A model generated the notes under the pieces. The model had not been told where the DNA came from. It did no database searches and saw only the letters and a list, made by a program, of their open reading frames with translations. From contig CM020502.1 of assembly GCA_009823395.1 (NCBI GenBank), positions 3,343,001-3,407,000 of the forward strand: DNA of 64,000 nt, given 5' to 3'. Shown here piece after piece: positions 9,171-19,364 of the stretch (its first letter is position 1; every line of letters starts with the position of its first letter). The DNA is from Thamnaconus septentrionalis (lineage: Eukaryota; Chordata; Actinopteri; Tetraodontiformes; Monacanthidae). The position numbers were made by a program, and so were the translations under genes.

Positions 9171-11987
9171 TGTGTGTAGATATACACATATACATATGTA
9201 TATAATCATTCTTTATCGTTATTAATTTTGACTGTTTTTTCATCCCTCCAGTTGATCGCTGGCACAGGGTCTCCCCGCCAATCTGCGCAGCTGACGGCTG
9301 ACGAGGGTCCCTGCAGCGGCGGCGAGCCCGCCCAGTACTCGCACTACCTTTACGTCCCCAACAATGCAGGTATGAACGCCACCTGGAGGTGCTTCTCAAC
9401 GCGACATATCAAAAATGCATTGCCCTATTAAAAATCCGGTTGCGAACAACTGGTGGGCGTATCAGTCTAAACATCGATAATATCGATATCGGTGTCGTCG
9501 GTGTCGAGTGATGGCAGTGAAACGAGATTGATACTTTAGATTTGTGTCAATATATTGCATCTGTGTATATCGATTACGATACGTTAACGACAAAAGTTTT
9601 TTTTCCCTTATCCTCAAGAAATGATTGTGACATAATATAAAAGTCGAAGCCGAAGGAAAATGAATTGAGGGCAAACTGGCGGCTTAATTCAAAAGTATCA
9701 GCGTTGGCATCGGCCCTGTATTTACATCTTGCAATATCGCACACCACTAGTGAACGGAACGAGACGGCACCTTGGACAGTAGGAGGTGTTTACGTATTTT
9801 TAATGAGGGATAGGAAAGCAGACATGAATTCAGCACGCCGCTCTAAGTCTGCTCTTCTCTCGCAGGTCTCAACAGCCTCAACTTCCTCCTCTCGGCCGGC
9901 CAGCAGCCCGCCGGCCTCACGCTCACCCCGGGCAGCGTCCCCACCCTGGCGCTGCCGTACGTCCTGCTCCCTCCCTCCACCCTCTCCGGCTACCCGATGG
10001 AGGCCCGCTCCCAACTGAGCTTCGGCGTGCCCGCCGTGATGCCGCAGGCGCCGCGTGGTGGTGGGCGGGGTGCCGTCTGCGCTGGCCGCCGCCGCGACGC
10101 GGGCGCCGCGCCGCCCCGTCGCCGTCCACACCAGAGCGAGGCGGCGCAACCGAAAACTGCAGCTTTCCCCCTCCGGACCTCGCCAGACCACCAGCGTCAG
10201 CGAGTGCATGGTAAGAACCGACGTACGTGACATATAGAATGGCGTCGAGTGGGGATACTTGTTATTACTCTGTACTTGTTAGGTATTCCCAGCACCTGTC
10301 ATATTCTACTGCGCTAACAGTAGCGTTAAAATCAAAGTCTGGAAGAAGACAGAATGTGAAACACAGAAAGACTCAACTACACAGCTGCTTCACAGTGAAC
10401 GAATGAATGAACAAATTAAACTGATTAATTAAGCTTTTAATCACATGCTACAATACAATATAATGTTGCTCATACTAGGTTTGGGCATAATAAGTGTTCC
10501 CCCATAGAAGCTATCATTAGCTTACAGTAATGGTGCCATTTAGACTTTCAAGACATTTTTCAAGAAAGGTTTCGTTATGGTTTGCTCATCAGCTAGTTTA
10601 AGTTTAAACGTTTGCGAGCGAAAGCAAAGCTAGCTACCTACTAAGCAGGCTCGCTTCATTGGTAATTGAAGGCCACTGTCTAACATCGACCACCCAACAA
10701 GGCATGAGCCATGATGCTACTTGCAGCTGCAGCTGACGCCTAAGATGGCCCTAGCATAAACACACCAGTAATGGTGATGCCACTAGATGGCGACATACGC
10801 AAAGAGCTCGTTGGCTTGGTCTCTCTTCAGGTGCTATATAAACATCCTGGATTTGTGGTCGCACCATTTTTCTCATTTCTTCTCCTTCTGGCCCGGCCCG
10901 TTCGATAAATTGGCACAACTGGTTGAGCTGCGTCTCGAATTCACTTGTATCCAACCTTGTCGAGTCCATCATCCATCCATCCATCCATCCATCCATCCAT
11001 CCTTCCATTTTCCATACCCGCTTCTTCCCGAGCCTGAGCTGGGGTCTGCTGGAGCCTCTCCCAGCTGTCATATGGCGAAGGCAGGGTGACACCCTGGACA
11101 AGTCGCCAGTTCATCACAGGGCCACATAAGCTGCGTTTCAATTACGCCTATAATTGAGCAAAACCTAAATATCGCAATAAAAAACTGGCAATGGAAACAC
11201 CTTAACTTTGAAAAACATCTCAAATATCGTTAAAGGTTTTTTACACTCATGAGGTGGTTTTGCAGACGTATTGGTATAGAGCTAAAGTGTGATGGAAACA
11301 CTGTCACTGGACGTGACGTACGGGGTCATGTGACCAGTTCACTTCAAGTGAAAATGACCCGTTACGTTTGGACGGAGGAGGAGACGGAATATTTTTTACA
11401 AGTAATGAAAGAGAAAAATTGAACAACCATTCTTGACAGCAAACAATCGTAAACAAACAAAAGCAAACGTAATTCTCCTAAAATCTCATGGGACGAGATT
11501 TTACAAGATTTACGACTTATGTGCTTCACACCATTCTGCAAATCACAATTGTGCTTTGCCGGAATTTTAGAAATATCGCTTTTATTTTGCAAAAAACTGT
11601 CGAGGAAACGCACCTATTGAGACAAACAGCCATTTGCGCTGACACACACACCTGTTTACAATTCACCTCACATGCATGTTTTTGAATATGACTCCTCAGG
11701 GCTACATGAAGTAGCTCTCGGATTTAAAAAAAAAAGTTGTTGACTGTACTCTGCTCTAGTCGATGGTCACCTGACCCCGCCGCCCTCAACCCCGCCCCTC
11801 CGCTCTCTGCCCGCAGACTCCACAGACTCCCACGGAAACGGCGGCCTCGGCGGCCTCGGCATCCACGCCTTTCTTCCGGACGCCGGCCCCCGCCGTGGGA
11901 GGCGCCGTGGCGGCCGCCAGGAAGAGAGGCTCCGCCCAGAGGAGGCTGGACGTTGGCCACGCCCCCGCCCAGCCGATGACCAGCTAA
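3537..11987 (+). CDS. e2f7: E2F7, atypical E2F transcriptional repressor (12 coding exons)
   Basis: Nuclear repressor that binds E2F sites through two tandem winged-helix domains without a DP partner and restrains S-phase genes. Exons join at 3537-3635, 4349-4666, 5088-5247, 5342-5578, 6518-6673, 6755-6889, 7123-7281, 7634-7715, 8448-8682, 9252-9369, 9866-10210 and 11817-11987. The start [15 protein letters not shown] matches the E2F7 N-terminus (E2F8 starts differently). DBD1 spans about residues 153-225 (RRRIYD at 196-201) and DBD2 about 277-362 (RRLYD at 327-331, RKPAFKW at 353-359). A KRKR basic cluster is in exon 9. The conserved C-terminus ([15 protein letters not shown]) is in the last exon. 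Summed length is 2215 nt, one base over a multiple of three: the frame entering exon 11 is not the frame of the conserved tail. Read literally, the sequence stays open to 12022 with a different C-terminus. About 737 residues if one base is in excess, shorter than human (about 911). Confidence 0.93.
3866..4217. mobile_element. hAT-like nonautonomous element in E2F7 intron
   Basis: Starts aaggatgcacca and ends tatgcatccct, an imperfect inverted terminal pair typical of fish hAT elements that begin near 'gggatgcacc'. Lies in the intron just before coding exon 2. No transposase is present. Confidence 0.5.
4349..4666 (+). CDS. e2f7: E2F7 coding exon 2
   Basis: Residues 34-139. Carries the conserved linker [20 protein letters not shown] and LFRPIEN. 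Acceptor tttcag, donor CAG/gtgaga, phase 0 both sides. Confidence 0.93.
5088..5247 (+). CDS. e2f7: E2F7 coding exon 3 (first half of DBD1)
   Basis: Residues 140-192 plus one base. Contains [20 protein letters not shown], the first helix of DNA-binding domain 1. Acceptor tgtgtag, donor TTG/gtaaga. Confidence 0.95.
5342..5578 (+). CDS. e2f7: E2F7 coding exon 4 (second half of DBD1)
   Basis: Residues 193-271 plus one base. [16 protein letters not shown] is the DNA-recognition segment, followed by YTWFGR and an acidic Gly/Glu-rich linker. Acceptor ccggcag, donor ACG/gtgatg. Confidence 0.93.
5640..5826. repeat. TA/TG-rich microsatellite
   Basis: Alternating (TG)n and (TA)n tracts in the E2F7 intron after coding exon 4, directly abutting the hAT-like element at 5827. 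Confidence 0.9.
5827..6378. mobile_element. hAT-like nonautonomous element, family D
   Basis: Perfect 11-bp terminal inverted repeats: tagggctgtca at 5827-5837 and tgacagcccta at 6368-6378. These ends are characteristic of a widespread nonautonomous hAT-type group. No clean 8-bp target duplication survives because the left flank is a TA microsatellite. A diverged relative in opposite orientation lies at 41498-41746. Confidence 0.75.
6518..6673 (+). CDS. e2f7: E2F7 coding exon 5 (first half of DBD2)
   Basis: Residues 272 (split) to 323 plus one base. [20 protein letters not shown] is almost identical to mammalian E2F7. Acceptor cccaaag, donor AAA/gtgagt. Confidence 0.95.
6755..6889 (+). CDS. 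e2f7: E2F7 coding exon 6 (second half of DBD2)
   Basis: Residues 324 (split) to 368 plus one base. [15 protein letters not shown] and [17 protein letters not shown] complete DNA-binding domain 2. Acceptor ccgcag, donor CTG/gtaagc. Confidence 0.95.
7123..7281 (+). CDS. e2f7: E2F7 coding exon 7
   Basis: Residues 369 (split) to 421 plus one base. [20 protein letters not shown] aligns with the serine-rich ARHGSFN..RKVNSEPSSP segment of human E2F7. Includes a GCC(Ala)5 run. Confidence 0.9.
7634..7715 (+). CDS. e2f7: E2F7 coding exon 8
   Basis: Residues 422 (split, E) to 448 plus two bases; PLDYSRKT resembles a degenerate CtBP-type PxDLS motif, which is only suggestive. Acceptor ccacag, donor AGA/gtaagt. 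Included because the phases (1 in, 2 out) fit both neighbours. Confidence 0.82.
8448..8682 (+). CDS. e2f7: E2F7 coding exon 9
   Basis: Residues 449 (split) to 527. Proline-rich, then [13 protein letters not shown], a likely basic nuclear-localisation cluster followed by acid residues, as in human E2F7. Acceptor cctgcag, donor AAG/gtgaga. Confidence 0.88.
8905..9210. repeat. (TA)n/(TATG)n tract
   Basis: Long alternating TA and TG dinucleotides in the intron before E2F7 coding exon 10. All Tyr/Ile-repeat open frames here are artefacts. The remaining E2F7 introns (7282-7633, 7716-8447, 9370-9865) show nothing else recognisable apart from CGATAT-rich debris near 9465-9750. Confidence 0.9.
9252..9369 (+). 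CDS. e2f7: E2F7 coding exon 10
   Basis: Residues 528-566 plus one base. [13 protein letters not shown] aligns with LLQYLCVQSPAG of human E2F7. Acceptor cctccag, donor CAG/gtatga. Confidence 0.88.
9866..10210 (+). CDS. e2f7: E2F7 coding exon 11 (contains a frame discrepancy)
   Basis: Enters in the frame giving [19 protein letters not shown] and [17 protein letters not shown], clearly homologous to human LNGFNVLLSGSQ. From about 10040-10056 onward the +1 frame (codons beginning at 10055) has the gene's strong G/C third-base bias and joins the last exon in its conserved frame. Exon length 345 is therefore one base too long, or two short. Donor ATG/gtaaga. Confidence 0.8.
10211..11816 (+). other. 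E2F7 last intron
   Basis: The largest E2F7 intron. It contains a (CCAT)n microsatellite at 10966-11008 fused to a truncated copy of the dispersed repeat seen again at 14556-14925. Nothing conserved or coding is visible. Confidence 0.7.
10966..11130. repeat. (CCAT)n plus truncated dispersed repeat
   Basis: The CCAT run leads into 'cccgcttcttcccgagcctg', 'gggtctgctggagcctctcc' and 'caccctggacaagtcgccag', matching 14575-14690 with few differences and stopping after the 'gggccacata' motif. It is therefore a shorter copy of the 14.6-kb repeat. Confidence 0.85.
11817..11987 (+). CDS. e2f7: E2F7 coding exon 12 and stop
   Basis: Reads [31 protein letters not shown] to TAA at 11985-11987, matching human TP..TFFKTP..RRE..SAQRRLEI. 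Acceptor cccgcag. The alternative frame inherited from the start of exon 11 is also open and would end with TGA at 12020-12022. Confidence 0.9.
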   Translation, partial: TPQTPTETAASAASASTPFFRTPAPAVGGAVAAARKRGSAQRRLDVGHAPAQPMTS

Positions 11988-13345
11988 ATGGACGCTGGAC
12001 TGCTAGAAAAATGAACGAATGAATGCGGTTTCCGAAACCTCGTTTGGTCACTAGCAGTGAAGTGTGTCCCAGACTGCAGAGGGAAGGAAGGAAGCCTCCG
12101 TTTTCCTCCGTTTCATGTGTTATGAACAACTGTCGGCAAATTTACTGATTTTTATACTTTTTTTTATTGTTATATTTTTTTTTTTTTTGCTCAATTGCCT
12201 CAGCCAAACTCTGTCACTAGACACTCTCTTAACAGTTTCGAAAGTACCTCTCATTTCATTGGCGGGGGCATTAGGACCTAGGAGTATAGCAATAACGCTG
12301 TTAGACAGAGCCCTCCTGTGGTGAACTAAAGCCATTGCAATTTATTTTGTTTTTTCCCCTTAATATTAATTATAAGTTCCTCCTTCCTGGATATGATCAG
12401 GCTACCTAATTCCCCATGGCATCTTGTATTATAGCCCAACTTCTATTTAAATTTTAATTTATGTCAATTTGAAGGACTCTGAATAAGAATCCCTAATTGT
12501 ATATCCTGAATATTTGGCAAGGTGTTGAAATGATTATGCTTTGCGGTCCCTTTAGGTCTGGTTACATGAGGAAAGGGGAATAAGATTGAAACAAAAGTGT
12601 TCATTGTTTGATTAAATCACTGTGAGGGAGTAAATCACTTTAGCCTTTAAAACGTTTACAGAGAACATTGTATCTCAAGGGAACATATATATATCCCTCC
12701 TTCAGGACACGTTACTGGTGCTGTATGTTTCCGCTGTATGACGCAGTTCAAACCAAGGGGGCGTGTGAGGTGAAACTCTAAGGTGCTTGAACATTTCACT
12801 GGAAGTGGAGTGAGATAGTAGTACTGTAAAGCTTTTTTTTTTTTTTTTTTTTTTGCTTTTCGCTTTTTTTCTGAGCAGCAGCTTGATCGCAATCGGCCGT
12901 CTGCCGGTGCTGTGCCTTTTCCTGAAAGAACCCGATCCTCTCGGGTTGCCTGCTCGGTTCGTTCCCACACCGGACCTGTGTGAAAGCTAAAACGAACAAA
13001 CCAGACGTCCTCGTACGAACACCAGCTGAGAAAATGTTTGTTTTTTTTGTTTGTTTTTTTCCCACGGGAGCACTAGCCTCCCATTGCCAAAGGGTGCTGA
13101 AAAAATGTCACTCGTACAAGCAGATCTTTGTATAGATGGAAGTATTTTGTATGTTATGCCTATAGAATGTTAAGCGCTGCTTTACTGTTCTTAATAGTAA
13201 CTGGTAGTGGCTTTGTTAGGTTTTATTAGTGGTTGTGTTTGCACAAGAAAAAAAAACACCTGGCAGCATGTTCACTGTAGCCCTGCCCTCTCCACTGTTA
13301 TGGGCCAAACATTATTTTATCCAAAAACTTGAATTAAAATGGATG
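11988..13345 (+). other. E2F7 3' UTR (approximate end)
   Basis: No coding signal follows the stop. An ATTAAA hexamer at 13333-13338 is the best poly(A) signal before unrelated intergenic sequence, giving a UTR of about 1.35 kb. A poly-T run of about 24 bases lies at 12833-12854. The end point is a guess from the hexamer only. Confidence 0.45.
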
Positions 13346-14555
13346 TAACCAAATCCTCCTCCCTTTGGCTTTGCTTTGATTTGAAGAGGAACTCTGACCA
13401 GAATTAGATGTTTGGAAAAACTATCCCGACACTAATTGCTTTGTTGTTGTTGTTGTTTTTTGCTCTGTAACAATTTAGCAGAAAAAAAGAAAAAGCACAT
13501 ATGCCAGCGATAATTCAGAGTCAAATTCAGAGTGGGCCAGCAGATGGGTGGCAAGATGGAACCATGCAAGCAGATGATGCACTTTATCCGGAGCGGCGCA
13601 GGACCAGGAGGGAGCTGGTGAAGCATTTTACGCCTTACAAAAACACTCAGTTGGGTTTTTTGTCATTGATCAAGAAAAAAAAGTCAAGGTGAATTGGCTG
13701 TGGTAACAATTTGGGCTTTTTAATCATTTTTTTTCCTCTAAATCAGCGCGTGAATCTACCTGGAACACTAAAGTGATGAACATCATGCCGTGAAAAGGTA
13801 TCGGGCCTTGATTCCCCATTTCAGGTGGGTGATGATGTCACGGCGGAGAAATGGATAGACAGACAGTGTTGTCATTTAAACAGGTCAGTTTTCTTCTTTT
13901 ATTTTTGAAAGTGAAGATTGAAGGTAATTCACCCGCACCATCTGTCTGAGGACGTCAGCGCCTAATCAGAGCTTTTAGCAGGGCAGTAAAAGCGATGGGC
14001 GCTTGCGAGGCCTTTACGACACTGAACCTCAGCGGCAGAAGGGACGATTAACTTTATATAGACGAATCATATAACCGCGTACCTGTAGGGGGAGCCAAGC
14101 ACATTGAAACAGAAGCGCTGGCGGGACCTGGTAAGACTCAATCGGCGCTGCAAAAGCGAAGGTGGCAATAACCCGCTACTGCGACTCGTTAAACACGTCC
14201 TCTCGAAACGCAGACTGGGTTTTATACTCGCACGTTTCAAGAAAGTAAAGAAGAGGGTCTTAGCATGTGAAACATCTGTAGGCATGAAGATGATCTTGTC
14301 AGAAAGATGAATGTTGCTTGAGATGAGTCTGTCATGGAGGATTATCAGCAATTTCTTATGAAAGGTGTTGTTACACAAGGCTAACAGGGTCTGCTGAGAT
14401 GCCCGCTGCTCCACTAGTTGAGTTTCTAGTTGAATAGCTATTATTACCTGGTACTCAATCATACTTTATAGGTCTGAAGCGATGATGGATATCAAAAAAA
14501 GGTGGACAGATATGAAATTATTTTAATTTTAAAGATGCATTTCTTTCCTCCCTAT

Positions 14556-14925
14556 ATACATTCATTCATTCATCTTCTATACCCGCTTATTCCTATTCAG
14601 GGTCACGGGGTCTGCTGGAGCCTATCCCAGCTGTCTTAGGGCGAAGGCAGGGTGACACCCTGGACAAGTCGCCAGTTCATCGCAGGGCCACATAGAGACA
14701 GACAACCATTCACACTCACATGCACACCTACGGACAATTTAGAGTGTTCAATTGACCTCACATGCATGTTTTTGCAGTGTGGGAGGAAGCCGGAGAACCC
14801 GGAGAGAACCCACGCAGACACGGGGAGAACATGCAAACTCCACACAGAAAGGTCACAGGCCCAGAATCGAACCCACAACCTTCTTGCTGTGAGGCGGCAG
14901 CGCTAACCACTGCGCCACCGTGTCG
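14556..14925. repeat. Dispersed teleost repeat, longer copy
   Basis: Contains 'caccctggacaagtcgccag', 'gtgtgggaggaagccggaga' and 'ggggagaacatgcaaactcc', sequence well known as a high-copy interspersed element in many fish genomes. Its 5' half is shared with 10966-11130 in this window. Class (LINE tail or other) cannot be settled here. Confidence 0.8.
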
Positions 14926-16927
14926 CCTCCCTATATACTCAGTGATTGTTACAGCTTTAGCATAGCTTTTAGAGCTAGCTAGTTTGGTTTGGTTTGCTTA
15001 ACATGTGACTTTGAATAAAATGAAACAGATAAATACGTTCTTTAGCTGGTTTAACTGGGCCTGAGCAGGAACTTATTATCGTTTGGACCTCAAGTCAGAG
15101 GCCACAGATCGTATCAGCTTTACCACAGTGTCTCTCTATCTCACAATTTGCCAAGAAATGTAACATTTGACATTAACTGATTAGATTGAGCGGCTGAAGG
15201 TCACAGTCACTGGAATAAACTTAACTTGGAGTTGAAAGAAAAAATCACTACAGTAACTGTGACAACATTCCAAAGATAATATCTAGGAACACGATGGTGG
15301 TGGGTTATTTAACCTTTCTTTGGGAAAAGTGCACACAGTGTGGCACCAATTTACTATTTTACAAAGTTGCATAACAGAAATGAAATTGAATCTTCTTTTT
15401 TTCTTAATCAGCTTCACTTTGTTTCCCTCTGCAACGCCCTCGCTATACGTCAATGATGGATTTGAGTTAGAGCTTACCTCCTTTCTCACTGTAGTCCCCA
15501 ATGAGCAATAATGCAATAGCACTGTCCAAAAATGTGCAGTCATAAATGCATCGATATAATCAATCTATGTCATCAAGGCCAATCTGATCGGATCAGGCGT
15601 AATCTAATTGCAGTGCCGATTATCAGATCACAAGCTATGAACAATGTATGATGGAGACATAGGTGAGCTCACATACCGTGCATTGATGTGCAAATATACT
15701 GTCAAAGTTTCCCTTCAATTTTTCATCTAGAATGATCATCGCGTTTTGTCTCCAGTAGGTGGCAGGATTACTGCAAATTTAGACAGCTTAGTTTTTTATT
15801 TATTTTTATTTTTTGGTTATTTTTAACACTACAATGTTACTGCCTTTACTTGACATTTTTCTCAACCTGACAGAGTTCAGGCTTGGAATCTGTGCAGAAA
15901 GGGTTCTATACGCATTTGGGTAAAAGCAGAAGAACACACACCTCGCGGGAGACGTTTGAAACAATCTCTTCATGGCTCACCGCAAAGTGTGCTCCTGCAA
16001 AAGGAACAAGGACATGAAACTTAACCTCTGGCATTTGACGTTTGGTCATGAATGTGTGCAGCGAAATATTTTCTTACTCTGAAACACAACAATACTGTTT
16101 GTAGTAATTATGGAATATAGTTATTTGTATTAATAAAATTTTTAGTGTTATACAATAAAATAAATGTATATGTGATATGTAATGTCCTGCTCAATATAAA
16201 CATTTTCATTTGTATTTTGCAAAGTGACATCTATTAATAAAGCTGCGACAGCAGCATCAAGAAGACAGTGTTCTAACCCTTTAAAACAAATCAGTTCAGG
16301 CTGCAATTAAGAAAAAACAAATCTTAGGGCAACTTTAATTTTGTGATAAATGTACAATTAGAAAGTCAGTCAGTAGAGCAAATGCAATGATTCATTAGTT
16401 ACATCGTTTTTGTTTTTTCATTTTCGCGACAGCAATGCCTAAACAAAATAAAATCCCGTGATTTCTGACAGCACTCGAAGGCAGCAATGAGGTGTTCACG
16501 CCCCTCGCCAAAAAAAAGCACACTCCTTCCACATCGTTCCTAAATATGAGGAGTATGTGGCGTTTGTAGAGGCACTCTGCTGTCGAGGCTTTGGAGAACC
16601 AGCGGGATACGCACGTACGCGCTACTTTACGAACGAATCACACCCGTTCTCACCCGAAGACGTCAACTTACCTTTTTATTTTTTTATTTTTTTTACGTCA
16701 AGGTAACCGCCAACTTCTCAACTTTCAACGCACCGTGCCGAAGTACCACATTACTGACGGAAGAAACGGCACTCTTAAATGTCATTCAAGCTCTAGTTAA
16801 CGCTAAATTAGTCACCGGAATAAGTTTCATTCTGTTAAAGCCCGATATGATGCGTTTAATAATGCTTAACGAACTTGTTCATGACGCAATGTAAACATTT
16901 TCATTGGCTGCCTGGTTAACTGCGTTG

Positions 16928-16965
16928 CACGTGAGATTAAGTAGTAGTGACGTCGGTATATATAC
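16928..16965 (+). promoter_or_regulatory. Promoter-like motif cluster (weak)
   Basis: Within 40 bases: E-box CACGTG (16928-16933), CRE-like TGACGTCG (16948-16955) and a TATATATA run. It lies 2.3 kb before the first CSRP2 exon with a start codon. No splice donor was found nearby, so assignment to CSRP2 is speculative. Confidence 0.2.
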
Positions 16966-18524
16966 AAAAAAAAAAAAAAAAAAGAGGCGCTAGTTTAAAT
17001 GCTTGATTGATGCTTGATGCTTTATTGACGTGTATTGAAATAAATAATAGTTGTTTTGTTTTGTTTTTTGAGTGACAAGCAAAGCATTTTGTATCTGTTT
17101 TTGATGACATGTATAATATACTCCATGCTGTCACCTGGCGGAAAGCGGAATTTCAACCTGCTCAGCTCTATAAAATGCGGTTTCAACAATTGAAAAAAAA
17201 AAGCGTTAACGTAATGACTGACGTTCTGCTTTATGTGGACGGTCCAAATTGCCAGCACTAGTTTCAAGAATAAAGACTCCCTGGAGTGAACAATTAAAAC
17301 TGCGACTTAAATCGGAACCATTACAGCCGAGTATGAACGATGTAACGACAGTCAGAGAGGCCCCCTCTCCAAACTTCGATTACTGAGAGTCCCGCTGCCT
17401 TCTAAAGGTCCTCAAAGTAGTTTTGTATTAGAATAACCCGTGTTGTATTTATAATTTTTGCAGGGGCTCGTTTGTTGTTCTACTTCGTTTCTCCATTATT
17501 TCACTTCCATTGTAGATTTTAACGTTTAGGTTGATTTACATTGAACTTACTATTAATAATTATACTCATAGAAAGCTTAGCAGCGTAGCAGAACATCTCC
17601 ATAGTTAGCACACACTGGCAGTAAAACGGTTCTGTTCATTCATTCACATTAAGATATACAATAGATTTGAATTCTTTGATTAAAAGAATAATAAATAAAC
17701 AGTAACAGCATAAACACTCACCTACAGTATGATCCCAAAGTCCTCTGACGTTGTTGGCTTTGGCGAGAAATGCTGGGCACTGTATGTCACTTGACATTAG
17801 CTAAAACATTCATTGGGTAGCTTTTACTTTTTTTTTTAAAAAAAAAAAAGGCACCACAAAAACCCAACGCTGACCTTCCCACCACACCCAACCTCTGAGG
17901 GGTAATTTTAGGCTAATGTACAGGGTCTTTTGATCCAGTCACTCTGGGCCCTGCTGCACACCCTCTAATCCAGCTGTCAGGAGGATTTATCAACTTGCGA
18001 GATAGAATAGTTTTGAACTAATGCGTGTGTTTTCAGTTTTAATCCCGGGAGGATGATATCGCCGGCTGGCTTGTGTGGCCAGCCGGCTCTGTGGGAGGAA
18101 AAACCCTAAAAACCCTAAAAAGTTGTTCTTTGTGGGGACTCATTGACGCCCTGGCTTTTGAAGAACAGTCAGGCTGTAATTACAGACAGACGCACGTGTG
18201 AGTCAGAAAAGCCGTGGGCGCATGGTGCGGTCCCTCTGTTGGTGTTTACGTCAGACTTGCACTTTATGCTGTTTGTATTGTGCAGCCGCAGCCCAACAGG
18301 CAACTGAAGCGCTGAGGCACGGCGCCATGACGCATTCCTCTGGGCATTAGAGTCTGCCCCATTGTTTTGCCCAGCTCCTGTTGCACTGTTGGATAAGGTT
18401 TCTTTCTGTTTGCTCATTCAAATTTCACCTGGGGCAGCAGGTTTTCTTTAAAATCTAAATTATTTCATTTTCCCCAACCACAAATCCAATATTTGCACTC
18501 TCCAAAGGCAGATGTTCAATGATT

Positions 18525-19045
18525 TAAGCAGTGTTGGAAGATTACTGAGCAAATGTAATTGGTTACAATTAAGTTATCCTATTGAAAATGAAATAGTGGT
18601 GTAACTATTTCAATTCAAAGTAATGTCACTAATTACATTTGATTAAATTTTGATTACTTTTCTAAATTTTGAATAAATGTTCTCAACTGTTAAGACCTGA
18701 CAGTGTTGAGCTTCCAGCAGGACTCAAAACAGTGAGAGAGACAAGTCAACTGGCAGGCGAGTGGTAGGGGGCGCTGCAATTCCGAACTTGACAGGAGAAC
18801 CAATCAGAAGCATCAGAATAGTATCAAACTTTCATTGGTGAATGCAAAGAGAAAGGGACAATGCTCGTGCTGAGGCAGTGCATGAGAAAACCACGCAAAG
18901 CAACAAAAAATAAAGCCTTTTTTGTAAAAATTGGTTACATGCAGTTAAAATTGTAATCATGTCAAACTCCACAAGTTAACTGTAAATTAATTACACGTTT
19001 CCAGAAATGTAACTGATTTCAATTATCTTTATTTCGTAATTTAAT
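18525..19045. repeat. Diverged GTAAC/GTAAT-rich dispersed element
   Basis: Begins 'gcagtgttggaagattactg' and carries repeated gtaact/taattac motifs to about 19040. This resembles fish elements starting 'agtgttggggaagttac'. Diverged, without clear termini. Confidence 0.4.
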
Positions 19046-19242
19046 TGCGCAACAATGTTAAATGCCTCTTCAAGGCCATGTTGGTTTTCATGCCAACAAT
19101 TAAAACCCTACAGAGTTGATGAAGGCGCATCCACTCGGGCAAATGCATTATGCATTTTGAAAAAAAAAAAATGTATGGTAGAAAATGACCATTCCCCCCA
19201 TGCCTGCAGCTCCTGATATAATTTCCTTTTTTCTTCACTCAG

Positions 19243-19364
19243 AAGCGCGACCATGCCAAACTGGGGAGGAGGCAACAAGTGCTCTGCGTGCCGCGGGACG
19301 GTCTATCACGCCGAGGAGGTGCAGTGCGACGGCAAGAGTTTCCACAAATGCTGCTTCCTCTGCA
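19243..19364 (+). CDS. csrp2: CSRP2 first coding exon
   Basis: Ten untranslated bases, then [13 protein letters not shown], residues 1-37 plus one base. Acceptor cactcag at 19242; donor TGCA/gtaagt. Coding begins at 19253. Confidence 0.95.

Larger units (their letters stand above)
13346..19242. other. Intergenic region E2F7-CSRP2
   Basis: No exon recognised on either strand. Contents: a dispersed repeat at 14556-14925, GTAAC-rich repeat debris around 18525-19045, and scattered simple repeats. The unlocated noncoding first exon and promoter of CSRP2 should lie here. One promoter-like cluster at 16928-16965 (CACGTG, CRE-like TGACGTCG, then a TATA-like run) is a weak candidate. Confidence 0.6.

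Noticed and set aside
10021..10070. Programmed ribosomal frameshift in E2F7
   Set aside because: No slippery heptamer and no precedent in the family; a sequence indel is the simpler explanation.
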